Shown here piece by piece: positions 35,970 through 44,583 of a DNA stretch of 64,000 bases. Numbering within the stretch: position 1 is the first letter of the stretch; the number at the start of each line of letters is the position of its first letter. The position numbers and the translations under genes were made by a program. The notes under the pieces were generated by a model, which searched no databases, was not told where the DNA came from, and worked only from the letters and a program-made list of their open reading frames with translations. This DNA is from Olsenella sp. An285. GTDB taxonomy: Bacteria > Actinomycetota > Coriobacteriia > Coriobacteriales > Atopobiaceae. The stretch covers positions 1 to 64,000 of the forward strand of contig NZ_NFIZ01000001.1 of the NCBI RefSeq assembly GCF_002159625.1. Direction: 5' to 3'.

Positions 35970-37607
35970 TTAGGCCGCCGGCTCGGCGTCGGTCGCGACG
36001 GCGTCCGCCTGGCTCTCGGTCGCGACGGCGTCAGCCGCAGCACCGTCGTCGGCCGTCATGCCGTCGTCCGCCGCGCTGTCGTCGAGGCCCCCGCCCGCGA
36101 GCCCGCCGTCCTGCTCGCCCGCGCCCATGCCCGCGACGGGCACGGAGTACGGGTCTAGCACCACGAGGTCGCCGTCCTGGAGGTCGCCCTCCACCGCGGC
36201 GTTGGTGGCGCTCTGTGCGGTCACGGTGACGTCCCGCCGCTCGCACGCCTGGGTCTCGGGGTCGGTCATGACGTAGACGTAGAAGCTCGTGCCGTCATCG
36301 GTCGCGAGGGCGGAGGAGGGAACCGTCATGGCGTCCGGCACGTGCTGCAGGAGGATCTCCACGCTCGCCGTCATGCCGGGCTTGAGCTCGGGCACGGGGT
36401 CGGGGATGAGCAGCTCCACGTCGTAGGTCACGACGCCGTAGTTGTAGCCGTTGGGGTCCGAGGACGACACCGTGGAGATGCGGGTAACCTGCGCGTCGAG
36501 CATGGTCCCGGGGAGGGCCGAGAAGGTCACGCGCGCGGCCTGCCCCACCGCTATGCGGGAGATGTCCACCTCGTTGACCTGCACGCTCACGGTCATCTGC
36601 GAGAGGTCCGCGATCTGGATGAGGGTGCCCGAGGAGCCGGACCCCGCCCCTCCGCCCGCGCCGAGCGCGGCGCCCTGCACGGCGTTCATGACCACGACGG
36701 AGCCGGACGACGGTGCGGTGACGGTGCGCTTGCCCGCCTGGGCGACGGCCTGGTCGTAGGCCTGCTGCGCGCTCTCCAGCGCGAGCTTGGCGGAGTCGAG
36801 CTGCGCCGCGGCCTGCTGGACGTCCGCCCACGATGCGCCGGGCAGGGCGTCCGTCCCGTCGGTCGCGCCCGTGTCTGACACCGGCGGCATGCCGGAGGTG
36901 TCCAGGAGCGAGACCTCTCCGGAGGCGGCGCGGGACTCGGCTGACGTGCGGGCGGCCGTTGCCGAGCCGTAGCTCTTGAAGGTCTGGTCGTAGGCCTCCT
37001 GCGCGGAGGAGACGCCCGCCTTGGCGCTGCGCACGGATATCTCCGCCTCGCGCACCGCACGGTCGAGGTCGTCGTTCTTTATGGTGAGAAGGACGTCACC
37101 CTCGCTCACGGTGGAGCCCTCCGCAACGCGGACGGACTCTATGATGCCGTCAACCTCGGGCGTCACCACCACGGAGGAGAGGGGCTGGGCCGTGCCCGTC
37201 GCCTGGACGGACTCGGAGAACTCCCCGCGGTACACCGGCAAGGTCTGGAGCTGCGTCTCCTCGGTCGTCTGGTTGGCCTGCATGGACGTGACGCCCCAGG
37301 CTATGCCGCCCGCGAGCGCGAGGCCCGCCACGATGGCCGCGGCGACGACCTTCTTGCGCCGGCGCGCCCTGCGGTGGCGCATGAGCGACTCGTAGGCCAG
37401 GCGCGCCTCGACGTCCTCGTCCGTCTCCTCGGGGTCGCCGTCGACGGCGACCTCGCCGCCGGGGGCGCCTCCCTGAGCCGGCGTGCCCCCTCCCGCGGAG
37501 CCGTCCTTGACCGGGCCGCGCTGGATGATCCCTATGGGCTCCTGCTCGGGCATGGCCCGGGTCTCGTCTCCCGTGGTGGGCACCTTCTCGAGGTCCTTGC
37601 GCGTCAT
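35970..37607 (-). CDS. MacA/HlyD-like membrane fusion protein
   Basis: 545 residues; first gene of the exporter operon. A cytoplasmic N-terminus of about 85 residues precedes a helix (KVVAAAIVAGLALAGGIAWG). Lipoyl half-motifs (ESVQATGTAQPLSSVVVTPEVDG and GSVVVMNAVQGA) flank a coiled-coil hairpin. Beta-barrel and membrane-proximal domains follow (ISRIAVGQAARVTFSALPG, GMTASVEILLQHVPDAMTVP). The last 60 residues are Ala/Asp rich and disordered. ATG 37607 follows GGAGGATG; the open frame begins at 37652. The substrate is unknown; macrolide-like or peptide export is inferred from family. Confidence 0.9.
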   Translation of the reverse strand: MTRKDLEKVPTTGDETRAMPEQEPIGIIQRGPVKDGSAGGGTPAQGGAPGGEVAVDGDPEETDEDVEARLAYESLMRHRRARRRKKVVAAAIVAGLALAGGIAWGVTSMQANQTTEETQLQTLPVYRGEFSESVQATGTAQPLSSVVVTPEVDGIIESVRVAEGSTVSEGDVLLTIKNDDLDRAVREAEISVRSAKAGVSSAQEAYDQTFKSYGSATAARTSAESRAASGEVSLLDTSGMPPVSDTGATDGTDALPGASWADVQQAAAQLDSAKLALESAQQAYDQAVAQAGKRTVTAPSSGSVVVMNAVQGAALGAGGGAGSGSSGTLIQIADLSQMTVSVQVNEVDISRIAVGQAARVTFSALPGTMLDAQVTRISTVSSSDPNGYNYGVVTYDVELLIPDPVPELKPGMTASVEILLQHVPDAMTVPSSALATDDGTSFYVYVMTDPETQACERRDVTVTAQSATNAAVEGDLQDGDLVVLDPYSVPVAGMGAGEQDGGLAGGGLDDSAADDGMTADDGAAADAVATESQADAVATDAEPAA

Positions 37608-37782
37608 GGCATCCTCCGGCACGTGGCTTCCCGTTGCCTGAGCGTAGACCATCCGTGGCGCCGTCGCGCCCGCGTCTTGGCTGTGGCTTCCGCCAGAGGC
37701 CGTAAAACCGCAGGTGGGCGGCGGAGCTTACGATACTGTCACGGAGCGTCGCCGGGCTGGGCACGTGTGGGGCGGCGCACTC

Positions 37783-38084
37783 GCGTTGCGACTTTGGCGG
37801 CCAGGGCACGGATTTCCGCTCGGGCGTTGTCATATTTTGGGCCGGGGCACGCCCTGGGCTGCGAGCCGACGTTCTTCTCGCTTTGAGAGCTGGTAGGGCC
37901 TAGGGAAATTTAAGCAATATATTAATCGATGGGTACCAGACGAGAAGAACGGTCCACGCGTCGCCCCCACGACGTGCCCCGGCCCCGAATCTGGCAACGC
38001 TTCTGCGCCCGGCGAGTGCCCCGGCCCCGAATCTGGCAACGCTCCCGCGTCCCGCGAGTGCCCCGGCTCGATTTCTCGCAACGC
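37783..38084. repeat. Family C palindromic element, copy 2
   Basis: Two forward 27-nt units (37783-37809, 37824-37850; GCGTTG...GGGCCRGGGCAC) face three inverted units (37974-38000, 38016-38042, 38058-38084). Between them are GTTCTTCTCG (37871-37880) and CGAGAAGAAC (37941-37950), an inner GCTGGTA/TACCAG pair, and an AT-rich centre near 37910. It occupies most of the 516-base gap between the fusion-protein gene and the pseudouridine synthase; no gene is visible there. Confidence 0.8.
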
Positions 38085-38123
38085 CGCACGCCCTGACGGC
38101 CGGGCTGTGATAGGGTCAGGGAC

Positions 38124-38783
38124 ATGGAGAGCCTGCGCATCATATACGAGGACGAGGTCCTGCTGGCCTGGGACAAGCCCGCCGGGATCCTGGTGCACGC
38201 GGACGGGACCGGCGCCCGCACGCTCACGGACGTCGTGGCCGAGCATCTGGTGGCGGAGGGCCGCTCGGACGTGCGCCCCCAGGCGGTCCAGCGCCTCGAC
38301 AGGGAGACCACGGGCATCGTGATCTTCTCGCTCGACCGTTCGACGCAGCCGGCGCTGGACGCCCAGGTCGCGGGTCACGACATGGAGAAGACCTATCTCG
38401 CCGTGGTCTCGGGCCGCTTCCCCTGGGGCGAGAAGGACGTCCGCTCGCCCATCGGCCGGGACCGCCACGACGCCCGCCGCATGCGCGTCTGCCGCCCGGG
38501 GCAGGGAAAGCCCGCCGAGACCCACGTGCGGAGACTGGCGGTTGCGGGCGCAAGGTCGCTCCTGCTGGTGAGGCTCGGCACCGGAAGGCGGCACCAGATT
38601 CGCGTGCACCTGGCGTCGCTTGGGTTTCCCATCGTGGGAGACCCCCTCTATGGCGGCGCGCGCTCCGGGGCCGGCCTTCTGCTCCACGCCTGGCGGGAGG
38701 GGCTCGACCATCCCGTGACGGGGGAGCGCCTGCGCCTCGAGACCGCGTGGCCGGAGCGCCTGTGGCCTGCCCCCGTGGGTTGA
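38124..38783 (+). CDS. RluA-family pseudouridine synthase
   Basis: 219 residues, without an S4 domain. DKPAGILVHADG near 17-28, the catalytic Asp in QRLDRETTGIVIF near 58-62, RSPIGRDRHDARRM near 107-120 and GRRHQIRVHLASLGFPIVGDPLYGG near 158-180 are RluA family motifs. It isomerises uridine in rRNA or tRNA; the exact site cannot be predicted. A weak AGGG ribosome site precedes ATG 38124. Its stop codon TGA is the first bases of a TTGACAG palindrome at 38780. Confidence 0.9.
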   Translation: MESLRIIYEDEVLLAWDKPAGILVHADGTGARTLTDVVAEHLVAEGRSDVRPQAVQRLDRETTGIVIFSLDRSTQPALDAQVAGHDMEKTYLAVVSGRFPWGEKDVRSPIGRDRHDARRMRVCRPGQGKPAETHVRRLAVAGARSLLLVRLGTGRRHQIRVHLASLGFPIVGDPLYGGARSGAGLLLHAWREGLDHPVTGERLRLETAWPERLWPAPVG

Positions 38784-38808
38784 CAGTTTGCTCGGGTCAA
38801 ACTGTCAA
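38780..38808. repeat. TTGACAG palindrome (family D)
   Basis: TTGACAGTTTG, centre CTCGGGT, CAAACTGTCAA. It overlaps the stop codon of the pseudouridine synthase gene. Confidence 0.85.
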
Positions 38809-38949
38809 GTTCGGTCCCTCTTCGGGCGCTGAGAATTGGCACCCGGACCATCGCGTCGCGGGGACCGCGCTGTGCGATACTTATAGGGACGAGTGCGCAT
38901 CTGAGGGGACGCGCACGACGGAACGGAAGCTGCCAGGAGAGGGGCACCT

Positions 38950-40512
38950 ATGGCCGATACCATGCGTGGCGTGTACACCAACCTTACCGAGATTCGCCGC
39001 AACGTGTTCTCCAACGTGGCCAAGATCGCCTACGACATGAAGGAAGACGACGAGAAGACCACCCGTCGCAAGATCCGTGACCTCCCGTACGAGATCATCC
39101 CCGGTGACGTGGCCACCTACCGCGAGTCGGTCTTCCTGGAGCGCGCCATCGTCGAGCAGCGCATCCGCCTGGCGATGGGCCTGCCGCTGCAGGGCGTGGA
39201 CAAGCGCGAGAGCCTCACGGACGGCCTCGCCGACGCCGCGGTGCCGGAGACCTACTACGAGCCGCCCCTGGTCAACGTCATCAAGTTCGCCTGCAACGCG
39301 TGCGAGGACAACGTCTACCGCGTGACGGACGGCTGCCAGGGCTGCCTCGCGCACCCGTGCCGCGAGATTTGCCCCAAGGGCGCGATCACCTTCAAGGACA
39401 AGAAGGCCTACATCGACCAGGAGAAGTGCATCCACTGTGGCATGTGCTTCAACACCTGCCCCTACCATGCCATCCAGCACCACGTGCGCCCGTGCGCGGA
39501 CGCCTGCGGCATGCACGCCATCGGCTCCGACGAGCACGGTCGCGCCCAGATCAACTACGAGAAGTGCGTCTCCTGCGGCCAGTGCCTCATCAACTGCCCC
39601 TTTGGCGCCATCGCCGACAAGAGCCAGATCTTCCAGGTCATCCAGGCCATCAACCGCGGCGACGAGGTCATCGCCGAGGTGGCGCCGGCCTTCGTGGGGC
39701 AGTTCGGCGGCAAGGGCAACGTGGACAAGCTGCGCCAGGCGTTCACGATGCTGGGCTTCTCCGGCATGGAGGAGGTCGCCATCGGCGCCGACCTCTGCAC
39801 CGTCCAGGAGGCCGAGGACTTCCTCGAGGAGGTTCCCGAGAAGATCCCGTTCATGGGCACCTCCTGCTGCCCCGCGTGGTCGGTCATGGCCAAGACCGAG
39901 TTCCCCGAGCACGCCGAGTGCATCTCGATGGCCCTCACGCCCATGACGCTCACGGCGCGCATGCTGCGCCAGCAGCACCCCAACGCCAAGATCGTCTTCG
40001 TTGGGCCGTGCTCGGCCAAGAAGCTCGAGGCCATGCGCAAGTCCGTGCGCTCCGAGGTCGACTTCGTCCTCACCTTCGAGGAGATGGCGGGCATGATGAA
40101 GGGCGCCGGCATCGACGAGTACACCAAGCTCGAGGGAGAGGGCGAGTCCGACTTCGGCACCGCCTCGGCCGACGGCCGCGGCTTCGCGGTCGCGGGCGGC
40201 GTGGCCAACGCCGTGGTCAACGTCATCAAGAACCTGCACCCCGAGCGCGAGGTCAACGTGGTCAACGCCGAGGGCCTCGAGAACTGCCGCAAGATGATGA
40301 AGGACGCCGTGAAGGGCAAGTACCCCGGCTACCTGCTCGAGGGCATGGCCTGCCCGGGCGGCTGCGTCGCGGGCGCCGGCACGCTGCAGTCCATCAACAA
40401 GACCGCCGCGGCCGTCAAGCGCTACGCGAAGAAGTCCCCGCACAAGAACGCCGACGAGAACGAGTTCCGCGACCTCATCCCCTCGCTCGAGCGTCCGGAG
40501 GACGGCAAGTGA
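38950..40512 (+). CDS. Monomeric [FeFe]-hydrogenase, group-B-like
   Basis: 520 residues. The N-terminal half carries many cysteines: CNACED near 115, CQGCLAHPCREICPKG near 129-143, and CIHCGMCFNTCP and CVSCGQCLINCP for 4Fe-4S clusters. The H-cluster motifs follow: L1 TSCCPAW (304-310), L2 PCSAKKLE (353-360) and L3 EGMACPGGC (464-472). The TSCCPxW and GPC variants are those of group B hydrogenases, common in Coriobacteriia and Clostridia, whose role is probably ferredoxin-linked hydrogen production or sensing. ATG 38950 follows CAGGAGAGG. No maturase (HydEFG) genes are in the window. Confidence 0.92.
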   Translation: MADTMRGVYTNLTEIRRNVFSNVAKIAYDMKEDDEKTTRRKIRDLPYEIIPGDVATYRESVFLERAIVEQRIRLAMGLPLQGVDKRESLTDGLADAAVPETYYEPPLVNVIKFACNACEDNVYRVTDGCQGCLAHPCREICPKGAITFKDKKAYIDQEKCIHCGMCFNTCPYHAIQHHVRPCADACGMHAIGSDEHGRAQINYEKCVSCGQCLINCPFGAIADKSQIFQVIQAINRGDEVIAEVAPAFVGQFGGKGNVDKLRQAFTMLGFSGMEEVAIGADLCTVQEAEDFLEEVPEKIPFMGTSCCPAWSVMAKTEFPEHAECISMALTPMTLTARMLRQQHPNAKIVFVGPCSAKKLEAMRKSVRSEVDFVLTFEEMAGMMKGAGIDEYTKLEGEGESDFGTASADGRGFAVAGGVANAVVNVIKNLHPEREVNVVNAEGLENCRKMMKDAVKGKYPGYLLEGMACPGGCVAGAGTLQSINKTAAAVKRYAKKSPHKNADENEFRDLIPSLERPEDGK

Positions 40513-40516
40513 TTAA

Positions 40517-40534
40517 ATAGGGGACAGACCCCTT
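40517..40534. repeat. GGGGACAGACCCC palindrome (family E)
   Basis: GGGGACAGACCCC, 5 bases after the hydrogenase stop; a short, degenerate member of the family. Confidence 0.65.
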
Positions 40535-40602
40535 TTGAGTCATTCGGTGGGGCAGGCGCCTGCTGGCGTCTGTCCCACTTCCGTCAAGCGAGAAGGGAAC
40601 AC

Positions 40603-41655
40603 ATGCTCAAGGTAGACCACGCCATCCTCCACGTCTTTGACTTCGAGTCCGGCTCCACGTACTTCTCGGAGCGGCCGCTCGACCTCATGGTGCGCTCGAC
40701 GCGCTCCTACGTGCAGCGGCACCTGAGGAAGATCTCCTCCAACGCGGAGAGCCGGCACGGCTCGTTCTCGCAGGACTCCGGGTTTGCCTTCGAGCTCTCT
40801 CGCTACCTCGCGGGCGAGCGCGAGTTCGTGGACTTCTCCGTGGAGATAGCCCAGTGGTTCTGGGAGGAGCTGCGCCGCGCGGAGGACCTCGAGCAGTGCG
40901 ACCTCCTGGTGGCGGACTTCACGGACACGGACGCCGGCGGCTCCGGCGACGCCGAGTCCGGAGACGAGGGCCCCTCCTTCGACGGGCCCGTGGGGAGGCG
41001 CTTCTTTGCGGTGCTGCTCCTGCCCCGCAAGCAGTCGTTCGTGCACGAGGTGGGCGGCGACTCCAACGACATAGCCCGCCAGGACGCCGTGCTGCCCAAC
41101 CCGTCGCAGAAGGTCGCCTCCTACGTGCTCGTTGACGCGGAGACCATGGCTATAGACTTCCACGACAAGGAGCGCAGCGTGGGCGGCACGAGCGTCTCCA
41201 TCATCCCCGAGCATTTCCTCCAGTGCACGAGCGAGGCCTCGAGCCACGAGGTCATCGACGAGGTGAGCGTCATCGTGCGCGACGTGGCGGAGGAGTTCGG
41301 GCTCACGCCGGCGGTCGAGGTGGGCCGCGCCAAGGCCGTGGTGGCCCGCGCGGCGGAGGTGGAGGAGAGCTTCGCGCCCGCAGAGGTGGGTCGCGCCGTC
41401 TTCGAGGACCGGCCGGACGTTGCGGAGCGCTTCGAGGAGCGCGTTCGGCAGGCGTCGCTTCCCGAGGAGGCGCCCGTTCGTCGCGGGGTGGCAAACCGCC
41501 TCACCCGCAGCCACAAGATAAAGACCGACACCGGCGTGGAGATCACCTTCCCCTCCGAGCTCGCGGACAAGCCCGGCTACCTTGACTTCTCCCGCGACGC
41601 CGAGGGCCGCATAACCATCACCGTGGGAAATGTCGCCGCGATAGAGAACCGCTGA
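40603..41655 (+). CDS. Nucleoid-associated protein NdpA/YejK-like
   Basis: 350 residues. The N-terminal MLKVDHAILHVFDFESGSTYFSERPLDL, central RFFAVLLLPRKQSFVHEV, and the C-terminal RSHKIKTDTGVEITFPSELADKPGYLDF followed by ITVGNVAAIENR match the NdpA (PF04245) family. These proteins associate with nucleoid DNA and in some bacteria occur beside phage or mobile genes. ATG 40603 follows GAGAAGGGAA. It is a single gene after the hydrogenase. The family name gives little about function in this group. Confidence 0.8.
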   Translation: MLKVDHAILHVFDFESGSTYFSERPLDLMVRSTRSYVQRHLRKISSNAESRHGSFSQDSGFAFELSRYLAGEREFVDFSVEIAQWFWEELRRAEDLEQCDLLVADFTDTDAGGSGDAESGDEGPSFDGPVGRRFFAVLLLPRKQSFVHEVGGDSNDIARQDAVLPNPSQKVASYVLVDAETMAIDFHDKERSVGGTSVSIIPEHFLQCTSEASSHEVIDEVSVIVRDVAEEFGLTPAVEVGRAKAVVARAAEVEESFAPAEVGRAVFEDRPDVAERFEERVRQASLPEEAPVRRGVANRLTRSHKIKTDTGVEITFPSELADKPGYLDFSRDAEGRITITVGNVAAIENR

Positions 41656-41794
41656 CGCCAAGCCCGGACGGGTCGGACCCCTTGCCCGGAGGGGTCAAGC
41701 TCTCTGTGCATCTCGTGGCAGGGCGCCATTGCCGCTACAATGACTGAACGTGTCCTTTTGCACCGGAACCGTACCCAAGGACCAAGGAGACATC

Positions 41795-43069
41795 ATGTCC
41801 CGTTCGCACGTTCGCATGAGCGACGCAGGGCTCACGCCGCGCACCGTCACGCGCCGCGACGCCCTGAGGATATTCATGGGGGCGGGCCTCTGCGCCTCGC
41901 TGGCCCCCCACATGGCGCTCGCCGCCACCACCCAGGAGAAGCTCGACGCGGCCCAGCTGAGCTACGAGGAGGCCCAGGCCGAGCTCGAGCGCATAGGCGA
42001 GGAGTACTCCGAGATCGCCTCCCAGGTCTCCGAGACCCAGGTGGAGATCAGCGGCGTCACCACGCAGATCAACGACACCCAGGCCGTCATCGACGACACC
42101 CAGGACAAGATCGATGACAAGGAGGACGAGATCTCCGACAAGCAGAAGGAGATCGAGTCCACCCAGAAGAAGATCGAGACCAAGCAGGAGCAGATCGGCG
42201 ACCGCATGTCCGCGGCGTACAAGTCCGGCCCCCGCAGGACGCTCGACCTCCTGCTCTCCTCCGCCACCTTCGAGGAGCTCACGAGCAGCATCTTCTACCT
42301 CGACAAGGTGAGCGAGTCCGAGCGCGAGATGATCGAGGAGGTCAAGGAGCTCAAGGCCGCCCTCGTGACCCAGAGGGAGGAGCTCGAGGAGCAGAAGGCC
42401 GAGCTCGAGGAGCAGAAGGCCGAGCTCGAGGAGCAGAAGGCCGAGCTCGAGAGCTACAAGGACGACCTCGAGGAGCTCCAGGAGCAGCAGCGCGCCGAGC
42501 TCGAGGAGGCCCGCGCCAAGCAGCTCGAGTCCCAGGAGCTCGTGGAGAGCCTCTCCGAGGAGGTTCAGGAGCTCATGGCGCAGCGCGACGCGGAGCTCCT
42601 CGCCGCGCAGCAGGCCGCCGAGGAGGCGCGTCGCCGCGAGGAGGAGGCCGCCCGCCAGCCGCAGACCCCGAGCCAGGCTCCCGTCACCGGCTCCGGCCCG
42701 CTGGCCTCCGTCATCAGCGCATGCTACTCCACGCCGTCGCCGGGCTCGGGCCTGTGCGCCGCGTGGGTCACGGACGTCTTCCAGAACGCCGGCATCGGCT
42801 CGTTCTGGGGCAACGCGGACGACATGTACTACAGCTGGTGCACCACCTCCACGTCCAACATCAAGCCCGGCATGATCATCGCCGTTAACTCCTCGCCCAC
42901 GAGCAACGCCGGTCGCATCTACGGTCACATCGGCATCTACGTGGGCAGCAACACGGTCATGCACAACATCGGCTACGTCGCGAGCTACAGCCTCTCGCAG
43001 TGGATCAGCGTCTACGGCCCGCTCTGCACGCCGCTCTGCGGCTGGCTCGGGGGCATCGCGCTCTCGTAG
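41795..43069 (+). CDS. Secreted coiled-coil cell-wall hydrolase (NlpC/P60- or CHAP-like)
   Basis: 424 residues. A twin-arginine signal (TVTRRDALRIFMGAG, cleavage about ALA-A at 43-44) leads to a long coiled coil (about 45-310) with three tandem EEQKAEL heptad-like repeats near 205-228. A C-terminal papain-like domain has Cys321 in GSGLCAAWVTDVF and His378 in YGHIGIYVGSN. The layout resembles PcsB/CwlO-type peptidoglycan hydrolases activated by FtsEX. ATG 41795 follows AAGGAGA. A TACAAT box at 41736-41741 may be its -10. It would act on peptidoglycan outside the membrane. Confidence 0.85.
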   Translation: MSRSHVRMSDAGLTPRTVTRRDALRIFMGAGLCASLAPHMALAATTQEKLDAAQLSYEEAQAELERIGEEYSEIASQVSETQVEISGVTTQINDTQAVIDDTQDKIDDKEDEISDKQKEIESTQKKIETKQEQIGDRMSAAYKSGPRRTLDLLLSSATFEELTSSIFYLDKVSESEREMIEEVKELKAALVTQREELEEQKAELEEQKAELEEQKAELESYKDDLEELQEQQRAELEEARAKQLESQELVESLSEEVQELMAQRDAELLAAQQAAEEARRREEEAARQPQTPSQAPVTGSGPLASVISACYSTPSPGSGLCAAWVTDVFQNAGIGSFWGNADDMYYSWCTTSTSNIKPGMIIAVNSSPTSNAGRIYGHIGIYVGSNTVMHNIGYVASYSLSQWISVYGPLCTPLCGWLGGIALS

Positions 43070-43084
43070 CGGCGTCGGCTCCGC

Positions 43085-43330
43085 GTTCTTCTCGCCCCGT
43101 GCTTGTCTCTTCCCGGGCGGCGCGGCCTGAACCTGCGGTTAAGGTTTCGTGCCCTCGTGTTGCGGGCACGCTGCCTCTTTCGATAAATCCCGAGCTACGC
43201 ATGGCGAGAAGAACGCGTAGCCGGGATTTATCGCCATTTTGCGGGGAATCCCCGTTTACGCGTGAAAGAACTGAAACCATCGGGCGCGTAGGTCGGGATA
43301 TCGGAAATCACGAGTTGCGTATGGCGTACA
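43085..43330. repeat. Family B palindromic region, copy 1
   Basis: The 317-base space before the deacetylase gene contains several parts. GTTCTTCTCG lies at 43085-43094. A CGTGCCC/GGGCACG hairpin is at 43148-43170. A stem CGATAAATCCCG...CGGGATTTATCG (43181-43233) encloses CGAGAAGAAC (43205-43214). A further 100 bases matches the element at 52228-52336. A TACAAT box at 43327-43332 may be the promoter of the next gene. Confidence 0.75.
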
Positions 43331-43386
43331 ATGGCTTTCCGAAACAAAGCGGCAACAAGCCTAGGTACGAGAAAAGCGAGCGTGAC

Positions 43387-44415
43387 ATGGCAGGTGGGTA
43401 TCAGCGTCCCTCGGGCGGGCGCCCGGAGGTCCGTCGCGTGACGACGAGGCAGGCCGTCCCGCACGCAGCGGCGGCGCGTCGGCCGGCCGGCGGCGGGCGT
43501 CCCGTCTCTGCCGGCAGGCGCCCGAGCGCGCGCACGCAGCAGCGTCGCGCCCAGGGCGTGCTCGCCGTGGCGATGGTCGCCGTGATCGCGGTGCTCTGCG
43601 GGTTTGGCGTGGTGGCCACGGTCTCCTTTGCGAGCAGGGCCATGTCCTCCGCCGCGCAGGCGGCGCAGCAGGACGCGGCCGCGCAGGAGGGGCAGGCCCA
43701 GGAGGAGCAGGAGCCCGTCGACGAGCGGGCCGCCGAGCTTGCCCTGGACCCGGAGCGCACGACGGAGTGGAACTACGACGGCGTGGAGGAGAAGGTCGTC
43801 TACCTCACCTTTGACGACGGCCCCTCCTACAACACCAAGAAGATCCTCGACATCCTGGACAGCTACGACGCCAAGGCCACGTTCTTCGTGACCGGCCGCA
43901 GCCCTGAGTACCGCGAGTCCATCAAGGACGCCTACGAGCGCGGCAACACCATCGGCCTGCACACGATGACGCACGACTACGACAAGGTCTACGCCTCCAC
44001 CGAGGCGTTCTTCGACGACCTGGAGCAGGTGGGGGAGGTCGTGAAGGAGCAGATCGGCTACGTGCCGTACCTCACGCGCTTCCCGGGAGGGGCGTCCAAC
44101 ACCGTCTCCGCCAACTACACGCCCGGCATCATGACGGAGCTCGTTGAGGAGGTCCCCGCGCGCGGCTACCAGTTCTACGACTGGAACGTGGGCTCTGCCG
44201 ACGCCTCGGGCATCAACCTCCCGCCCGAGACCATCGTGGAGAGCGCCTGCGTGGAGGGGTACCGCAACGTGATGATTCTCTTCCACGACTCCAACACCAA
44301 GGACACCACCGTGGACGCGCTGCCGCAGGTGATCGAGTTCTACAAGGAGCGCGGCTACGAGTTCCGCGCCATTGACCGCGGCAGCTTCGTCTGCCACCAC
44401 GGCGTGAACAACTAG
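43387..44415 (+). CDS. Membrane-anchored polysaccharide deacetylase (NodB domain)
   Basis: 342 residues. A basic N-terminus, a membrane helix (about 57-82), a Gln/Glu/Ala linker, then a NodB homology domain (about 135-335). Asp143-Asp144 are in TFDDGPSYN, and the metal histidines His192 and His196 are in GLHTMTHDYD. RFPGGASNTVS near 230 and FHDSNTKDTT near 295 are further motifs. It probably deacetylates N-acetylglucosamine in peptidoglycan, giving lysozyme resistance. The start is uncertain: ATG 43387 has only a weak site, and an in-frame ATG 43321 and longer frame exist upstream. Confidence 0.88.
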   Translation: MAGGYQRPSGGRPEVRRVTTRQAVPHAAAARRPAGGGRPVSAGRRPSARTQQRRAQGVLAVAMVAVIAVLCGFGVVATVSFASRAMSSAAQAAQQDAAAQEGQAQEEQEPVDERAAELALDPERTTEWNYDGVEEKVVYLTFDDGPSYNTKKILDILDSYDAKATFFVTGRSPEYRESIKDAYERGNTIGLHTMTHDYDKVYASTEAFFDDLEQVGEVVKEQIGYVPYLTRFPGGASNTVSANYTPGIMTELVEEVPARGYQFYDWNVGSADASGINLPPETIVESACVEGYRNVMILFHDSNTKDTTVDALPQVIEFYKERGYEFRAIDRGSFVCHHGVNN

Positions 44416-44416
44416 C

Positions 44417-44495
44417 GGGTTGACAGGGGGACAGTCCCTTTGTCACGTTATGTTCCTAGCATAACGTGACAAAGGGACTGTCCCCCTGTCAACCC
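44417..44495. repeat. Perfect 35-bp inverted repeat containing GGGACAGTCCC (family E)
   Basis: Arms 44417-44451 and 44461-44495 are exact complements (GGGTTGACAGGGGGACAGTC and on) around a 9-base loop GTTCCTAGC. It is placed just after the deacetylase stop and before the nad promoter. Confidence 0.9.
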
Positions 44496-44516
44496 GTGTG
44501 TTCTTCTTGCCACTGT

Positions 44517-44550
44517 CTTGTCACCTGTCAAGCTTGCTGTCATACTGACA
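44517..44550 (+). promoter_or_regulatory. nadABC promoter with candidate NiaR operators
   Basis: TTGTCA (44518-44523), 17 bases, CATACT (44541-44546): a close match to a sigma-70 promoter. CTTGTCACCTGTCAAG (44517-44532) is a near-palindrome covering the -35, and TGTCA-tac-TGACA (44538-44550) covers the -10. The operon ends with niaR, so these are likely its nicotinate-dependent operators (inference). Confidence 0.7.
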
Positions 44551-44583
44551 TGGTTTGCGAACGGCTCGGTCGAGGGGAGCAGC

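Noticed and set aside
37783-38084. CRISPR array from 27-nt repeats
   Set aside because: The units change orientation across the centre and spacers are about 15 bases; this is an inverted-repeat element.
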